Below the pieces are notes generated by a model. The model was given only the letters and a program-made list of their open reading frames with translations, did no database searches and was not told the origin of the DNA. A stretch of 20,089 nt of DNA from Planctomycetota bacterium (GTDB taxonomy: Bacteria; Planctomycetota; Phycisphaerae; WQYP01). Positions 1-7,468 of the stretch are shown piece by piece. The DNA is taken from positions 1 through 20,089 of the forward strand of contig JAJZGH010000064.1 of the NCBI GenBank assembly GCA_021798635.1. Direction: 5' to 3'. How positions within the stretch are numbered: the stretch's first letter is position 1; the number at the start of each line of letters is the position of its first letter. Made by a program: the position numbers and the translations under genes.

Positions 1-1
1 C

Positions 2-787
2 ACCGCTTCGCGCATGAGCCAAGCCGTGGCCGCCGGTGCCGTCGCATGTTCATCCCCCGCCGAAACGGTGGATGCAGATGGCATTGTGTTAACCATGCTG
101 GCCGACGATGCGGCCGTGCGGATGACCATGCTGGGCGACGGAGGCATTTTGAAAAAACTCGGATCCAGAGGTATACATGCATCCATGAGTACCATCGCCC
201 CCACCACAACTCAGGAGTTAGCCAAACTGCATTCGGAGCATGGATCAACGTATGTGGCCGCGCCCGTATTTGGGCGGCCCGATGCCGCTGCGGCGCGAAA
301 GCTCTGGGTGTGTACCTCTGGAGATGCCGCCGCGAAAGCCCGTGTGCGACCGATACTCGAAGCACTGGGGCAGGGCGTGGTCGATTTTGGTGACCGTGTG
401 GAGTCAGCTAACGTATTGAAATTATGTGGCAATTTTATGGTGGCCGCCGCGACGGAAGCCATGGCCGAGGCGTTTACTTTACTGGAGAAAGCCGGGGTTA
501 ATAAACAAGCCGCACTGGAACTGCTTTGCGGCAGTCTGTTTGCCAGTCCAATTTACCGCAATTATGGCCAGTCGATTGTCGATACCGCACATGATCCCGC
601 GAAATTCATACTCCGTTTGGGATTGAAAGATATGCGTCTGGTCAGAGAGTCTGCCGATCACTTTGGGGTACCGATGCCGCTGGCCGATCTGGTTTTTAAT
701 CGTCTGCAGGCGGGCGTCGCCAAAGGCCGAGGCGAATTAGACTGGACCGGCCTGGCGCTGGGCGCCCGCGACGATGCAGGTTTGTAA
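2..787 (+). CDS. NAD(P)-dependent beta-hydroxyacid dehydrogenase (3-hydroxyisobutyrate dehydrogenase family), 5' end outside window
   Basis: Open from the window edge to TAA at 785-787 (261 residues visible). The first ATG at 14 is internal: the preceding codons read TASR, which fits the end of the Rossmann beta-alpha-beta unit, and the GxGxxG nucleotide loop must lie upstream. Family marks seen: an ITMLADD-like segment (here VLTMLADDAAV), STIAPTT for the substrate loop (family DxSTxxP), APVFGRPDAA, and KLCGN with the lysine that is catalytic in this family. The C-terminal all-helical domain with KDMRLVRESA is complete. Enzymes of this family oxidise or reduce small beta-hydroxyacids or semialdehydes (3-hydroxyisobutyrate, tartronate semialdehyde, succinic semialdehyde/glyoxylate) in the cytoplasm; the substrate cannot be told from sequence. 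It stands alone, with a weak terminator 70 bases downstream. Confidence 0.85.
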   Translation, partial: TASRMSQAVAAGAVACSSPAETVDADGIVLTMLADDAAVRMTMLGDGGILKKLGSRGIHASMSTIAPTTTQELAKLHSEHGSTYVAAPVFGRPDAAAARKLWVCTSGDAAAKARVRPILEALGQGVVDFGDRVESANVLKLCGNFMVAAATEAMAEAFTLLEKAGVNKQAALELLCGSLFASPIYRNYGQSIVDTAHDPAKFILRLGLKDMRLVRESADHFGVPMPLADLVFNRLQAGVAKGRGELDWTGLALGARDDAGL

Positions 788-857
788 TCTAAGCACGGGC
801 TATTGGAACCCGAAATACGCAAAATCACGCAAAAAACGTCCTATAAACTGAAAAGTT

Positions 858-879
858 ATGACGAAGGTCATTTTTTTTT
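858..879 (+). terminator. weak intrinsic terminator of the dehydrogenase gene
   Basis: ATGAC (858-862) pairs with GTCAT (867-871) across a GAAG loop and runs into nine T residues (871-879). The stem is only 5 bp, so efficiency may be low, but the position 70 bases after the stop codon and the T tract fit a rho-independent terminator. Confidence 0.45.
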
Positions 880-899
880 ATATCTTGACGCGATTTCTT

Positions 900-928
900 T
901 TGACTTTTTGAAACGTAATCACTATCTT
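900..928 (+). promoter_or_regulatory. sigma70-like promoter for the PEP-CTERM-like gene
   Basis: TTGACT (900-905), a 17-base spacer and TATCTT (923-928) give a 5/6 and 4/6 match to the -35 and -10 boxes. Transcription would start near 935, leaving a leader of about 150 bases. That leader has a short bulged hairpin (AGAGCCC with GGGTCT, about 956-982) followed by six T residues, which could act as an attenuator; this part is speculative. Confidence 0.4.
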
Positions 929-1083
929 AGCATGTCGTTGCAGTGAGGTTAAGAGAGAGCCCTAACCAATCGGGTCTGTTTTTTATTCCTCTCCAGCAAT
1001 GCTTTTTTGCGGCCGTTTGTGTTTGTGCCTGTTGCGCAGACGCGGAGCTGCCCAACCCACAATTGGCTAGAGAGGTATTATCT

Positions 1084-1824
1084 ATGGTTGCTAAAACAAA
1101 TCTAATGTCCACTGGAAGCAGTATCCTTGTGGCCGCCGGAGCCTTGGCGATAGGCTTAAGCGCGGCAGTAAGTTCCGCCTCAACGGTGACAATTTACAAC
1201 ACCGGAACCGATAGCAGTGGAACGCTCTTAGGTAACGGTTCCGCCGTGTCCAATTACACAATTGTCTCAGCACCGAGCAGCCAGGGTACGAAATTGGCCG
1301 TTTATAATTCTTCGGCTGGCTATCCCGGCACTGCTTGGATCGGGCCCAACACCACCTCGGCTTGGATTGCGCCAGCCTCCGGCCAGGCGTATGCCAGTTC
1401 GCCGCCAACCTTTGGCCTGCCGGGGAATTATGATTTCCAGACCACCTTTACGTCCGCGACAGCGGGGTTGATTACAATTTCCGGGCAATGGGCGACGGAT
1501 AACACCGGCTCAGGAATCTCGATCGATGGCGTGGCTGCCGCAATGACCTCGTCGGAATTGCCCGGACCTACCGGATATAATTCTTTTACAACATTTAATA
1601 TCACGGGCAATGTTGTGGCTGGTTCCAATACCCTCGATTTTTTATTGGCAAATGGCAGCACCGCCACAAACCTCGACTCCGCCAACCCGGTGGGGCTGCG
1701 CGTGCAAATTAGCGGAGCCGATGTCGTAGCGGCGTTGCCTGTGCCGGGCACTGGACCGCTGGCGGCGCTGGGTGGCCTGGCGATAACCGGTGCCTTGGTA
1801 TTACGCCGGCGCATAGGCCTGTAA
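1084..1824 (+). CDS. exported beta-sandwich protein with PEP-CTERM-like sorting tail
   Basis: 246 residues. The frame is open from 943, but ATG 1084 is chosen because AGAGAGG (1069-1075) lies 8 bases upstream and a signal peptide follows directly: hydrophobic stretch at about residues 13-32, cleavage probably after SSA. The mature part is rich in Ser, Thr, Gly and Asn; the stretch WIAPASG, then GNYDFQTTF, then GQWATDN resembles the jelly-roll-like domain common in PEP-CTERM proteins (recalled similarity, not searched). The tail reads LPVPGTGPLAALGG, a transmembrane helix (about 224-240) and RRR at 241-243. That is the three-part layout of exosortase substrates, with VPGTGP in place of a strict VPEP. 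Such proteins are moved to the outer surface or matrix and cut by an exosortase. No exosortase gene is in the window. Ligand unknown. Confidence 0.75.
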   Translation: MVAKTNLMSTGSSILVAAGALAIGLSAAVSSASTVTIYNTGTDSSGTLLGNGSAVSNYTIVSAPSSQGTKLAVYNSSAGYPGTAWIGPNTTSAWIAPASGQAYASSPPTFGLPGNYDFQTTFTSATAGLITISGQWATDNTGSGISIDGVAAAMTSSELPGPTGYNSFTTFNITGNVVAGSNTLDFLLANGSTATNLDSANPVGLRVQISGADVVAALPVPGTGPLAALGGLAITGALVLRRRIGL

Positions 1825-1860
1825 GGTCCCTGATTATTGATCCCATCCTTAACCATATTC

Positions 1861-1893
1861 AACGAAGCGAGATTTTCCCGCTTCGTTTTTTTT
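1861..1893 (+). terminator. strong intrinsic terminator
   Basis: AACGAAGCG (1861-1869) pairs perfectly with CGCTTCGTT (1879-1887) across a 9-base loop, then T residues continue to 1893. It lies 37 bases after the stop of the PEP-CTERM-like gene. There is no A tract on the left side, so it should not stop transcripts of the opposing oxidoreductase gene. Confidence 0.85.
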
Positions 1894-1950
1894 AGGTAAA
1901 TCGCGCTCCCACATTCCTTAAATCGAATGCATAGGAGCTACATGGCATTG

Positions 1951-3024
1951 TCACACCCGGCCATATTGTCCGGGCAGATTCACCGCACCTTTTCGCCCCA
2001 ATGCGGCGGCAGCATGAATCGGAAAATAGGGATCCCGAAGGGCTTGCCGGGCCATAAACACAATATCCGCTTTTTCGCTGGAAATAATTTCGGCCGCCTG
2101 CTGCGCTTCGGTAATTAAGCCGACCGCCGCGGTGGCGATTCCGACTTCGCGCCGAATTGTCTGGGCGAACGGCACCTGGAACCCCGGCCCAACAGGAATG
2201 TGTGCCTTGGGAACCACCGCGCCGCTGGAACAATCAATTAAGTCCACTTCCGCGGCCTTGAGCTTTTTAGACAACGCCACTGAATCTTCCAGTGTCCAAC
2301 CGTCCGTGACCCAATCGACACAGCTTAACCGCACCGCCAGCGGCAAACGCTGCGGCCAAACTTTGTGCACAGCCTCAATCGTTTCCATCAACATGCGTAT
2401 ACGGTTATCAAAGCTTCCGCCGTAGGCGTCGGTGCGCTTATTAGTCAGCGGCGATAAAAATTCATTGATCAGATACCCATGGGCACCGTGCAGTTCCAGC
2501 AGTTCATAACCGGCCTTCAGTGCACGCACCGCCGCCGCGGCAAACGCCGCTTGAATGGCCTTAATTTCCGTAACGCTTAGTTCATGCGGCATCGGAGATT
2601 GGTCATCGAAGGGAATCGGCGATGGTGCCACAACGGTCCAACCACCCTCTGCGGGCAAAAGTGCTTTGCCAGGAACTGGCACGGAAAAGAGCCTCGCTGT
2701 GGATGCCTTGCGGCCCGCGTGCGCCAACTGAATACCCGGCGTTCCGCCATAGGATTTAATAAAATCGGTAATCCGGGCCAGCGGTTCAATCTGCCCGTCA
2801 TGCCAGAGACCCGCATCCTGCGGACTGATCCGCCCCTCCGGCGTCACCGCTGTGGCCTCCGCCACAATTAATCCCCACCCGCCCACCGCACGCGAACCCA
2901 AATGCACCAAATGCCATGCTGTGGCACTACCGTCCTCCGACGAATACATGCACATCGGCGAAACGCCCAGACGATTACGAATCGTGACATCCCGCAATTT
3001 CAATGAATCAAAAAGATCAGGCAT
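1951..3024 (-). CDS. NADH:flavin oxidoreductase, Old Yellow Enzyme family (YqjM-like)
   Basis: 357 residues; a TIM-barrel FMN enzyme that uses NAD(P)H to reduce activated C=C bonds (enals, enones, nitro compounds) in the cytoplasm. The frame is open upstream to 3522, but ATG 3024 is chosen: GGAG at 3033-3036 sits 8 bases before it and the protein then begins LFDSLKLRD, the usual start of the family. Visible residues: Cys25 and Tyr27 in SPMCMYS (the redox-tuning Cys and Tyr of the thermophilic/YqjM-type subgroup), the QLAHAGRKA motif at 99-107, the substrate-binding pair His179/His182 in HGAHGY, NEFLSP with RTDAYGGS, and Arg232 in VRLS. Length matches the family (about 340-370). The physiological substrate cannot be inferred. 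Monocistronic, divergent from the pseudopilin-like gene. Confidence 0.93.
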   Translation of the reverse strand: MPDLFDSLKLRDVTIRNRLGVSPMCMYSSEDGSATAWHLVHLGSRAVGGWGLIVAEATAVTPEGRISPQDAGLWHDGQIEPLARITDFIKSYGGTPGIQLAHAGRKASTARLFSVPVPGKALLPAEGGWTVVAPSPIPFDDQSPMPHELSVTEIKAIQAAFAAAAVRALKAGYELLELHGAHGYLINEFLSPLTNKRTDAYGGSFDNRIRMLMETIEAVHKVWPQRLPLAVRLSCVDWVTDGWTLEDSVALSKKLKAAEVDLIDCSSGAVVPKAHIPVGPGFQVPFAQTIRREVGIATAAVGLITEAQQAAEIISSEKADIVFMARQALRDPYFPIHAAAALGRKGAVNLPGQYGRV

Positions 3025-3110
3025 TACAATAACTCCAAAAACCCGCCACACACCGTGCCCACTGGTCCCCTGTCGGACAACCCCGCCAGCCAGCGGCATA
3101 AGCCCACGCA

Positions 3111-3140
3111 AGTATAGATGGCAATCTATCAGAAAATCAA
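3111..3140 (-). promoter_or_regulatory. sigma70-like promoter for the Old Yellow Enzyme gene
   Basis: Read on the minus strand: TTGATT (3140-3135), an 18-base spacer, TATACT (3116-3111). The start would be near 3104, giving a leader of about 80 bases before ATG 3024. Confidence 0.5.
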
Positions 3141-3200
3141 GCCGCTCGCGCCGTGACACGCCACAATGAGCAAGGGTCAATTGACGTGACAAGTGCCACT

Positions 3201-3239
3201 GTAACCTGTCACCCGTAACCTTGGCTGTTGTAACCTTGG
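3201..3239. repeat. GTAACC repeats between divergent promoters
   Basis: GTAACC occurs at 3201, 3215 and 3230, 14 and 15 bases apart; the last two copies share the longer word GTAACCTTGG. The cluster lies just upstream of and touching the -35 box of the pseudopilin promoter, so it could be a set of binding sites for a regulator, but it may be chance in this GT/CC-rich stretch. Confidence 0.4.
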
Positions 3240-3264
3240 TATTCGTGTCCTTATGGTGTAAAAT
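3236..3264 (+). promoter_or_regulatory. sigma70-like promoter for the pseudopilin-like gene
   Basis: TTGGTA (3236-3241), a 17-base spacer and TAAAAT (3259-3264, 5/6 match). Predicted start near 3271, leaving a leader of about 80 bases before ATG 3352. The rest of the 327-base divergent spacer (3025-3351) holds the opposing promoter and the GTAACC repeats; no small gene is seen in it. Confidence 0.5.
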
Positions 3265-3351
3265 ATAAGCTTTGATTCGCAGATTTTCCAATGGGGCTTT
3301 GCGCCTGCCGCCGTCACTGGAACGGCGCGGGCATCGTGGAGGTCCGTCCGT

Positions 3352-4392
3352 ATGACTGCTCCGCATTTTCAACAACAAAGGCTTGGAGTAACGCTCATCG
3401 AATTGCTGGTGGTTATATCCATCATCGCGATTCTCATCGGTCTGCTGCTGCCGGCGCTGGCGGCAGCCCAGGAAAGCGCCCATCGTGCTGCGTGTTCGGC
3501 GAATATTCACGGCCTCACGCAATCCATGATTGCCTACGCCGCCGGCAGTAACGACACCTTTCCCGCCACGCCGGGCGAATTTGGCGGAATGTATATCAAT
3601 TCCTCATTGCCGCCCGGCCATTACATGCCCGGGCAGTCCGCTCAGGAGGTCGTCAATGACTGGTTTAATCTCAATGACGGTTCCGCAGTCTATCAGCCCA
3701 GCACCGGGTCAGCGATCAGTTGCCTGTGGCTGATGGTGCTGATGCAATACACGAAGCCCGCCGCATGTATCTGTCCCTCCGATCCCTACGCGTTGGGCCC
3801 TTCGCTACTCTATGACAGCGCACCGGACACAAGTCAGTATGCCTTCGGCAATTTCGGAAATCTCGGCAACGGTGGATCTCCGGGCAATCGGGGGCGGGGT
3901 GAAAGCTATTCTCTCGCCTATCCCTGGGTCGCCGCGCCGCCCGATCCAGCCAATGTGATTCCGATGCCCGCCGGATCATGGTGGAACACTCGCGCCGGAT
4001 CTCAGTCGCCGGTTATCAGCGATATGGCCCCGGACGATTTCGGTTCACCTTCCTTGGGGCGGGCCTACCGCAATACCACACTTCTGCCCGGCAATTCCTA
4101 CGGGAACTATGTTTACAATTCCGGCAATCATGATGGCGATGGGGAGAACGTTGGTTTTGCCGATGGACATGTGGCATGGGAGACCACGCCATATTGCGGT
4201 ATGAACCATGACAATATTTTTACTTATTATACCACTCCTTATTCAGGGTCCGGAATTTCCCCCGGTGCACCGCAAACCGGACTGGTCAGTGAAGATTCTT
4301 GGATCGGTTTTACCAATCCAACTTTATCCAACGCCATACCTTACGATACCTGTATGGTGCCGATTCGTGATGTGGCCACCGGCTACTGGTGA
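3352..4392 (+). CDS. type IV pilin/pseudopilin-like protein with N-terminal methylation motif and C-terminal DG motif
   Basis: 346 residues. GGAGG at 3338-3342 lies 9 bases before ATG 3352. The short leader ends at Gly12 and is followed by VTLIELLVV, the class III prepilin signal, with the conserved Glu at +5 (Glu17) and a hydrophobic helix to about residue 38. It should be cut and N-methylated by a prepilin peptidase and then either assemble in a type II secretion-like fibre or stay in the inner membrane. Near the C-terminus a His is followed by ENVGFADGHVAWE, the H-X9/10-DG motif of the large planctomycete pseudopilin group (the related DUF1559 family). About 75 residues follow this motif, a longer tail than usual for the group. 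No secretion genes flank it, as is common for these scattered paralogues. Cargo or function unknown. Confidence 0.85.
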   Translation: MTAPHFQQQRLGVTLIELLVVISIIAILIGLLLPALAAAQESAHRAACSANIHGLTQSMIAYAAGSNDTFPATPGEFGGMYINSSLPPGHYMPGQSAQEVVNDWFNLNDGSAVYQPSTGSAISCLWLMVLMQYTKPAACICPSDPYALGPSLLYDSAPDTSQYAFGNFGNLGNGGSPGNRGRGESYSLAYPWVAAPPDPANVIPMPAGSWWNTRAGSQSPVISDMAPDDFGSPSLGRAYRNTTLLPGNSYGNYVYNSGNHDGDGENVGFADGHVAWETTPYCGMNHDNIFTYYTTPYSGSGISPGAPQTGLVSEDSWIGFTNPTLSNAIPYDTCMVPIRDVATGYW

Positions 4393-4427
4393 TTTCTCCC
4401 GGCGTGCCAGCCGCCCCTGCGGTACGT

Positions 4428-5408
4428 TCAGACTAAAAATCCTGTAAAACGCCGCATCCGCCCGCCCATCTCAAAATCAAGGGGATATGCCTCGCCGTGA
4501 TCGTCGATCTCGGCCTCTCGCCGATCCGTGTCCAAGGTCGCCGTCCTTTCGGCGATGCATTGATCAAGGTAAACTTCCGGCAATTCCAGCACGCGCTAAT
4601 TTGCCGTGGACAGCCACTTCAAGTACAGGCGGATTACATCACCACCTCGCCTGCGATGAGGTCCAATCATCTCCGCATGCCCCATCAGGTCGGTCCCGGG
4701 TTCCCAGACATAATCGGAAACATCGGGCGGAGGGTAAATCGCAAACAAGCATGCCCAATAGCGTCCATATCGGCCCAGCCAGGTTCCTTGCGTCCGCCAA
4801 TCATCGGCGATCGGTATAACCTGTGGGCCGGCGTATTCTCGCGGGATTTTGGTTTCCAGTAAGTTGTGGTAAAGAGCCGCAAGCTGCTCCCGCGTTGGCG
4901 GTTTCGCGCCGCGCGGTTCGGAAACCGACGAGGCGTTTTTTTTGATACTGTTGATCTGCTTCCACGTATCACTTGTTCCGGGCAAATTGACAATGGACAC
5001 GCCTTTGCCGTAAGTTCCCACGGCCATCCCGCCGCCACGCAGCGGCAGCACTGCCGTGACATAATTGCCGATCTGCGGTTCATGGATTTGCAGGCGCTCG
5101 ATGATTTTTCCGGCACTGTTGTATTCCCACACATCGAGCCGCACCGTCTGTGGCCCAACCATAGGCACTCCGAAGCATGCAATGAATAATGGGGAGCTGC
5201 GCTTGATGAGTAACGACCATATCCCGGTTTGGTGCAGGCGATTGCCGTGGTTCAGCTTGCCGCCCCAGATGCGACCATGATTGTCACAGGCCAGAGCTTA
5301 AAGATTGTTGTTGCCCAGTTGGCCATGGGTATTTTGTTTGGTGAATTGCTGAATCTGTTTGCCCTTCGGCGCGGACGGATTGTAGTCTGCTCTCTCCAAA
5401 CATCTGCT
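4428..5408 (-). pseudogene. decayed propeller-protein gene: two in-frame stops, 5' end lost at the tRNA
   Basis: Read on the minus strand, one frame stays protein-like from 5408 to TGA at 4428-4430 but is broken by TAA at 5298-5300 and TAG at 4596-4598. Before the first stop it reads KQIQQFTKQNTHGQLGNNNL; after it ALACDNHGRIWGGKLNHG, a two-component-regulator/YVTN-type propeller blade (the DxxGRIWxG pattern), followed by GGGMAVGTYGKGVS, another blade. Later come DDWRTQGTWLGRYGRYWACL and, past the TAG, RVLELPEVYLDQCIAERTAT and DDHGEAYPLD. Coding character on both sides of each stop argues for simple nonsense decay. A GTG at 5168 could start a 190-residue product but lacks a clear ribosome site. 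There is no start or promoter: the frame ends at a TAG (5409-5411) next to the tRNA hairpin. The intact relative was probably a large exported sensor-like or carbohydrate-related protein (inference). Confidence 0.65.
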
Positions 5409-5411
5409 CTA

Positions 5412-5430
5412 TTTTTGCCTGCGGCAAAAA
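5412..5430. repeat. perfect hairpin abutting the tRNA 3' end
   Basis: TTTTTGCC (5412-5419) and GGCAAAAA (5423-5430) pair over 8 bp with a 3-base loop, directly adjoining the discriminator base of tRNA-Arg at 5431. On the tRNA strand no T tract follows the stem, so it is not a textbook terminator, though it may help end or trim the tRNA transcript. It marks the exact join between the tRNA and the truncated pseudogene. Confidence 0.6.
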
Positions 5431-5504
5431 TGCGCCCGGCGGGAGTCGAACCTGCAACCTTCGGCTTCGGAGGCCGACGCTCTATCCAATTGAGCTACGA
5501 GCGC
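5431..5504 (-). tRNA. tRNA-Arg (anticodon CCG)
   Basis: Minus strand, 74 bases without an encoded CCA. The acceptor stem GCGCTCG (5504-5498) pairs with CGGGCGC (5438-5432, one T-G wobble), followed by discriminator A at 5431. The D arm contains AGCTCAATTGGATAGAGC. The anticodon stem TCGGC/GCCGA encloses the loop CTCCGAA, so the anticodon is CCG, reading the Arg codon CGG. The T arm has GTTCGACTC. All cloverleaf parts are present and unmutated, so it should be functional. Confidence 0.95.
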
Positions 5505-5688
5505 GAATTATTCCCAAATTTTAACACATTCTGCCGCAGGCGTCCAAAGGGCGGGAAAACGACTGGAAAGCGACAGAGGATTAACAGTAATGCAGTACCT
5601 GCACTCCCGCTATGGGAAAGCGAAACTTCGCAAAATCAAAAATTGCCATAGTTGCGATTTTTTCTAAGCCTTTTCCGTATAGATGTCT

Positions 5689-5715
5689 GATAATAGTTTA
5701 TTGGATCGCCAATAA
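5689..5715 (+). promoter_or_regulatory. candidate -10 box and operator-like palindrome upstream of the L,D-transpeptidase
   Basis: GATAAT (5689-5694, 5/6 match to a -10 box) is followed after 3 bases by a perfect inverted repeat, TTATTGG (5698-5704), ATCG, CCAATAA (5709-5715). The palindrome would cover the transcription start and could bind a repressor. No convincing -35 box was found at 16-18 bases, so an activator or another sigma factor is possible. The remainder of 5505-5775 shows nothing else. Confidence 0.35.
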
Positions 5716-5775
5716 GCTTCGGGCGGTATGGAACACCCTCCCAGAAACGTTATGGACGAGCGACGGGATTACAAC

Positions 5776-6999
5776 ATGACTTTACGGTCCACGACACTTC
5801 AGCGGATGATTGCTTGTGCGGCATTGGGTTTTATTTGCATCGGCTCGGCCGGAGTGGCCTATGGCCAGGGCGATTATCAATTCGGTTCGTCAGGCGTGTC
5901 AAGCGCCAGCAGTAACCGGGGCGGTTCCGCTGATTTTCCGGCCCCCGGAAAGCCTCAATTAAATTACACCCAGCGCGTGGCGCTGGCCTGGCAGATTGCA
6001 TTATCGGCCAATAATTTTTCACCGGGAATTCTGGATGGCAACTTTGGCCCCCATTCGCGCAGGGCGCTAAAGGAATACGCGGCGCGGTTTTTCCCCGGCG
6101 TCAATCCATTGGATCCCCATAATCCAGCAGTATTTAACGCGTTGGGGGTGGATGTGAAAAATGTTATCACGCAGTACACCATCACGCAGGATGACGCGGA
6201 TTCGGTGGGACACCTCCATTGGACCTGGCGGAAAATGGCGGCCGGGTCACGTATGCCGTACGCGTCACTGGAAGATTGCCTGTGCGAAAAATTTCATTGC
6301 ACCGAAAGCTTGATGCGGGCGCTGAATCCGCGTGCGGACCTGCAGAATTTGTCCGTGGGGCAAACCTTGAACGTGCCCAATATCCGGCCCTTTCCCGGCT
6401 CCAATGATTTTGGCAATCCGGGCGGCCTGCAAGCCGTGATTCAACAGGACAAGCAAACGTTTCCCGAAGCCCATGTGGCCTATCTGACGGTGAATCTGGC
6501 CCAGAAAGCGATACGGGCCTACAACCGCCATAACCAGCAAGTGGCGCTGTTCTGGTGCTCTATTGCCGCCCATAAGGCGGAGCTGCCCACCGAGGACGGC
6601 TTGATCAAAGATATCGCCCTTGATCCAAACTACACATTCCGCCCCTCCATGTACCCCCAGGCACATATTGACCACCGATTAATTATTCCGCCGGGGCCGC
6701 GAAATCCCGTAGGCATTGTCTGGATGGGCCTGAATTTGCCCGGCGTGGGCATGCACGGCAACCCCGTGCCGCAACACATCGGCCTGACCGGTTCGCACGG
6801 TTGCTTTCGGATGTGCAACTGGGATGCGGTTCACCTGCTGACCCTGGTACATATTGGCCTGCCGGTGATTATGATCAATCCGAAAAAGCCCATTCCACTT
6901 ACCGTGGCCCTGCCCGCGGGCATTAATCCGCCCGGCTTACCGGAACAATCCGAGTATGCCGGTTCGCGCACCGCAACGCTCACAGAAGCTGGTCGGTGA
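5776..6999 (+). CDS. exported L,D-transpeptidase (YkuD) with peptidoglycan-binding and LysM-like domains
   Basis: 407 residues from ATG 5776. The frame is open from 5728, but this Met gives a normal signal peptide (TLR, hydrophobic stretch about 11-29, cut near AYG). No strong ribosome site is seen; GGGA at 5765-5768 is the best. Residues 60-110 resemble a PG_binding_1 fold (LDGNFGPHSRRAL). Residues 160-203 are LysM-like, with LNP followed by LSVGQTLNVPNI. Residues 235-368 form the YkuD domain, with His327 in MHGN and the signature SHGCFRMCNWDA: His341, catalytic Cys343, Arg345. Such enzymes make 3-3 crosslinks in peptidoglycan or attach proteins to it from the periplasm, which supports a peptidoglycan wall in this organism. 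Full length, single gene. A substrate-attachment role cannot be excluded. Confidence 0.92.
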   Translation: MTLRSTTLQRMIACAALGFICIGSAGVAYGQGDYQFGSSGVSSASSNRGGSADFPAPGKPQLNYTQRVALAWQIALSANNFSPGILDGNFGPHSRRALKEYAARFFPGVNPLDPHNPAVFNALGVDVKNVITQYTITQDDADSVGHLHWTWRKMAAGSRMPYASLEDCLCEKFHCTESLMRALNPRADLQNLSVGQTLNVPNIRPFPGSNDFGNPGGLQAVIQQDKQTFPEAHVAYLTVNLAQKAIRAYNRHNQQVALFWCSIAAHKAELPTEDGLIKDIALDPNYTFRPSMYPQAHIDHRLIIPPGPRNPVGIVWMGLNLPGVGMHGNPVPQHIGLTGSHGCFRMCNWDAVHLLTLVHIGLPVIMINPKKPIPLTVALPAGINPPGLPEQSEYAGSRTATLTEAGR

Positions 7000-7149
7000 C
7001 CAGTGTCAGTTGCTACCAAACTAACCAAGATACGGCTGTCATTGCGCCATTCAGGAACGACAGCACGCATTACCACCGCCGGAGTTGACTTTTTCAACCC
7101 CTGGGATGACCGAGCACGGGAATATTTTGCATACGCCACAACGGGATTG

Positions 7150-7186
7150 AACCGCGGATTTCCCGGATTTCGCGGATCACGCGAAT
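7150..7186. repeat. REP-like CGCGGATTT repeat
   Basis: The words CCGCGGATTT, CCCGGATTT and CGCGGATCACGCGAA follow each other closely at 7152-7185. This CGCGGAT(TT/CAC) pattern is typical of dispersed extragenic palindromes in several environmental phyla (from memory, not searched). Only one copy is in this window, so dispersal cannot be tested here. Confidence 0.35.
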
Positions 7187-7194
7187 ACTGGGGC

Positions 7195-7212
7195 ATCGGG
7201 CCGCGGCCCGAT
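7195..7212. repeat. 18-bp perfect palindrome
   Basis: ATCGGGCCGCGGCCCGAT (7195-7212) is a perfect dyad with no loop. Without a T tract it is not a terminator; it could be part of the adjacent REP-like element or a protein-binding site. Confidence 0.5.
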
Positions 7213-7429
7213 AGAGCAGGTGTGAACAGGTGAGCAGTAGAGCACATTCGGCTGGTACCAAAGAGTGGCTGTCGCCGAGGCAAGAAAACTCCTGCGGTCA
7301 CCTGATCTCCGGTTCCCCAGCTCCCTGCGGTCTGCTCTAATTTCTTACTGTGACAGAGCACCGGCGCCACGGAAGAAAATATGTTTTCACCGACTGAACC
7401 CTCGCGATCACAGGGGAAACACAGACAAA

Positions 7430-7468
7430 CCGGCGGCCCGCATTTGCATGGCAACTACAGGCCGCCGG
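7430..7468 (-). terminator. possible terminator of the aldolase gene
   Basis: CCGGCGGCC (7430-7438) pairs over 9 bp with GGCCGCCGG (7460-7468). On the minus strand the stem is followed by the T-rich GTTTGTCTGTGTTT. It lies about 40 bases past the aldolase stop. A second bulged hairpin (CTGAACC with GGTTCAG, 7492-7510) overlaps the stop codon itself. Confidence 0.4.

Noticed and set aside
943..1083. 47-residue N-terminal extension of the PEP-CTERM-like protein
   Set aside because: It lacks a ribosome site and would bury the signal peptide; ATG 1084 has AGAGAGG at the right distance.
1428..1862. 144-residue minus-strand frame opposite the PEP-CTERM-like gene
   Set aside because: Shadow of the real gene: its span includes the terminator hairpin, and it has no motif or ribosome site.
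4428..5408. Possible stop-codon reassignment (TAA and TAG read as Gln) to explain the in-frame stops
   Set aside because: The dehydrogenase and PEP-CTERM-like genes end at TAA, metF and the zinc-ribbon gene at TAG, with no protein-like continuation noted. Nonsense decay of a truncated gene is simpler.
5229..5651. 140-residue plus-strand frame containing GVEPATFGFGG
   Set aside because: It is a translation of the reverse complement of the tRNA-Arg gene and part of the pseudogene; GVEPA is the usual artefact of a tRNA T arm.
6831..7454. 207-residue minus-strand frame over the transpeptidase 3' end and the intergenic region
   Set aside because: No family signature, no ribosome site, and it overlaps a certain gene on the other strand.
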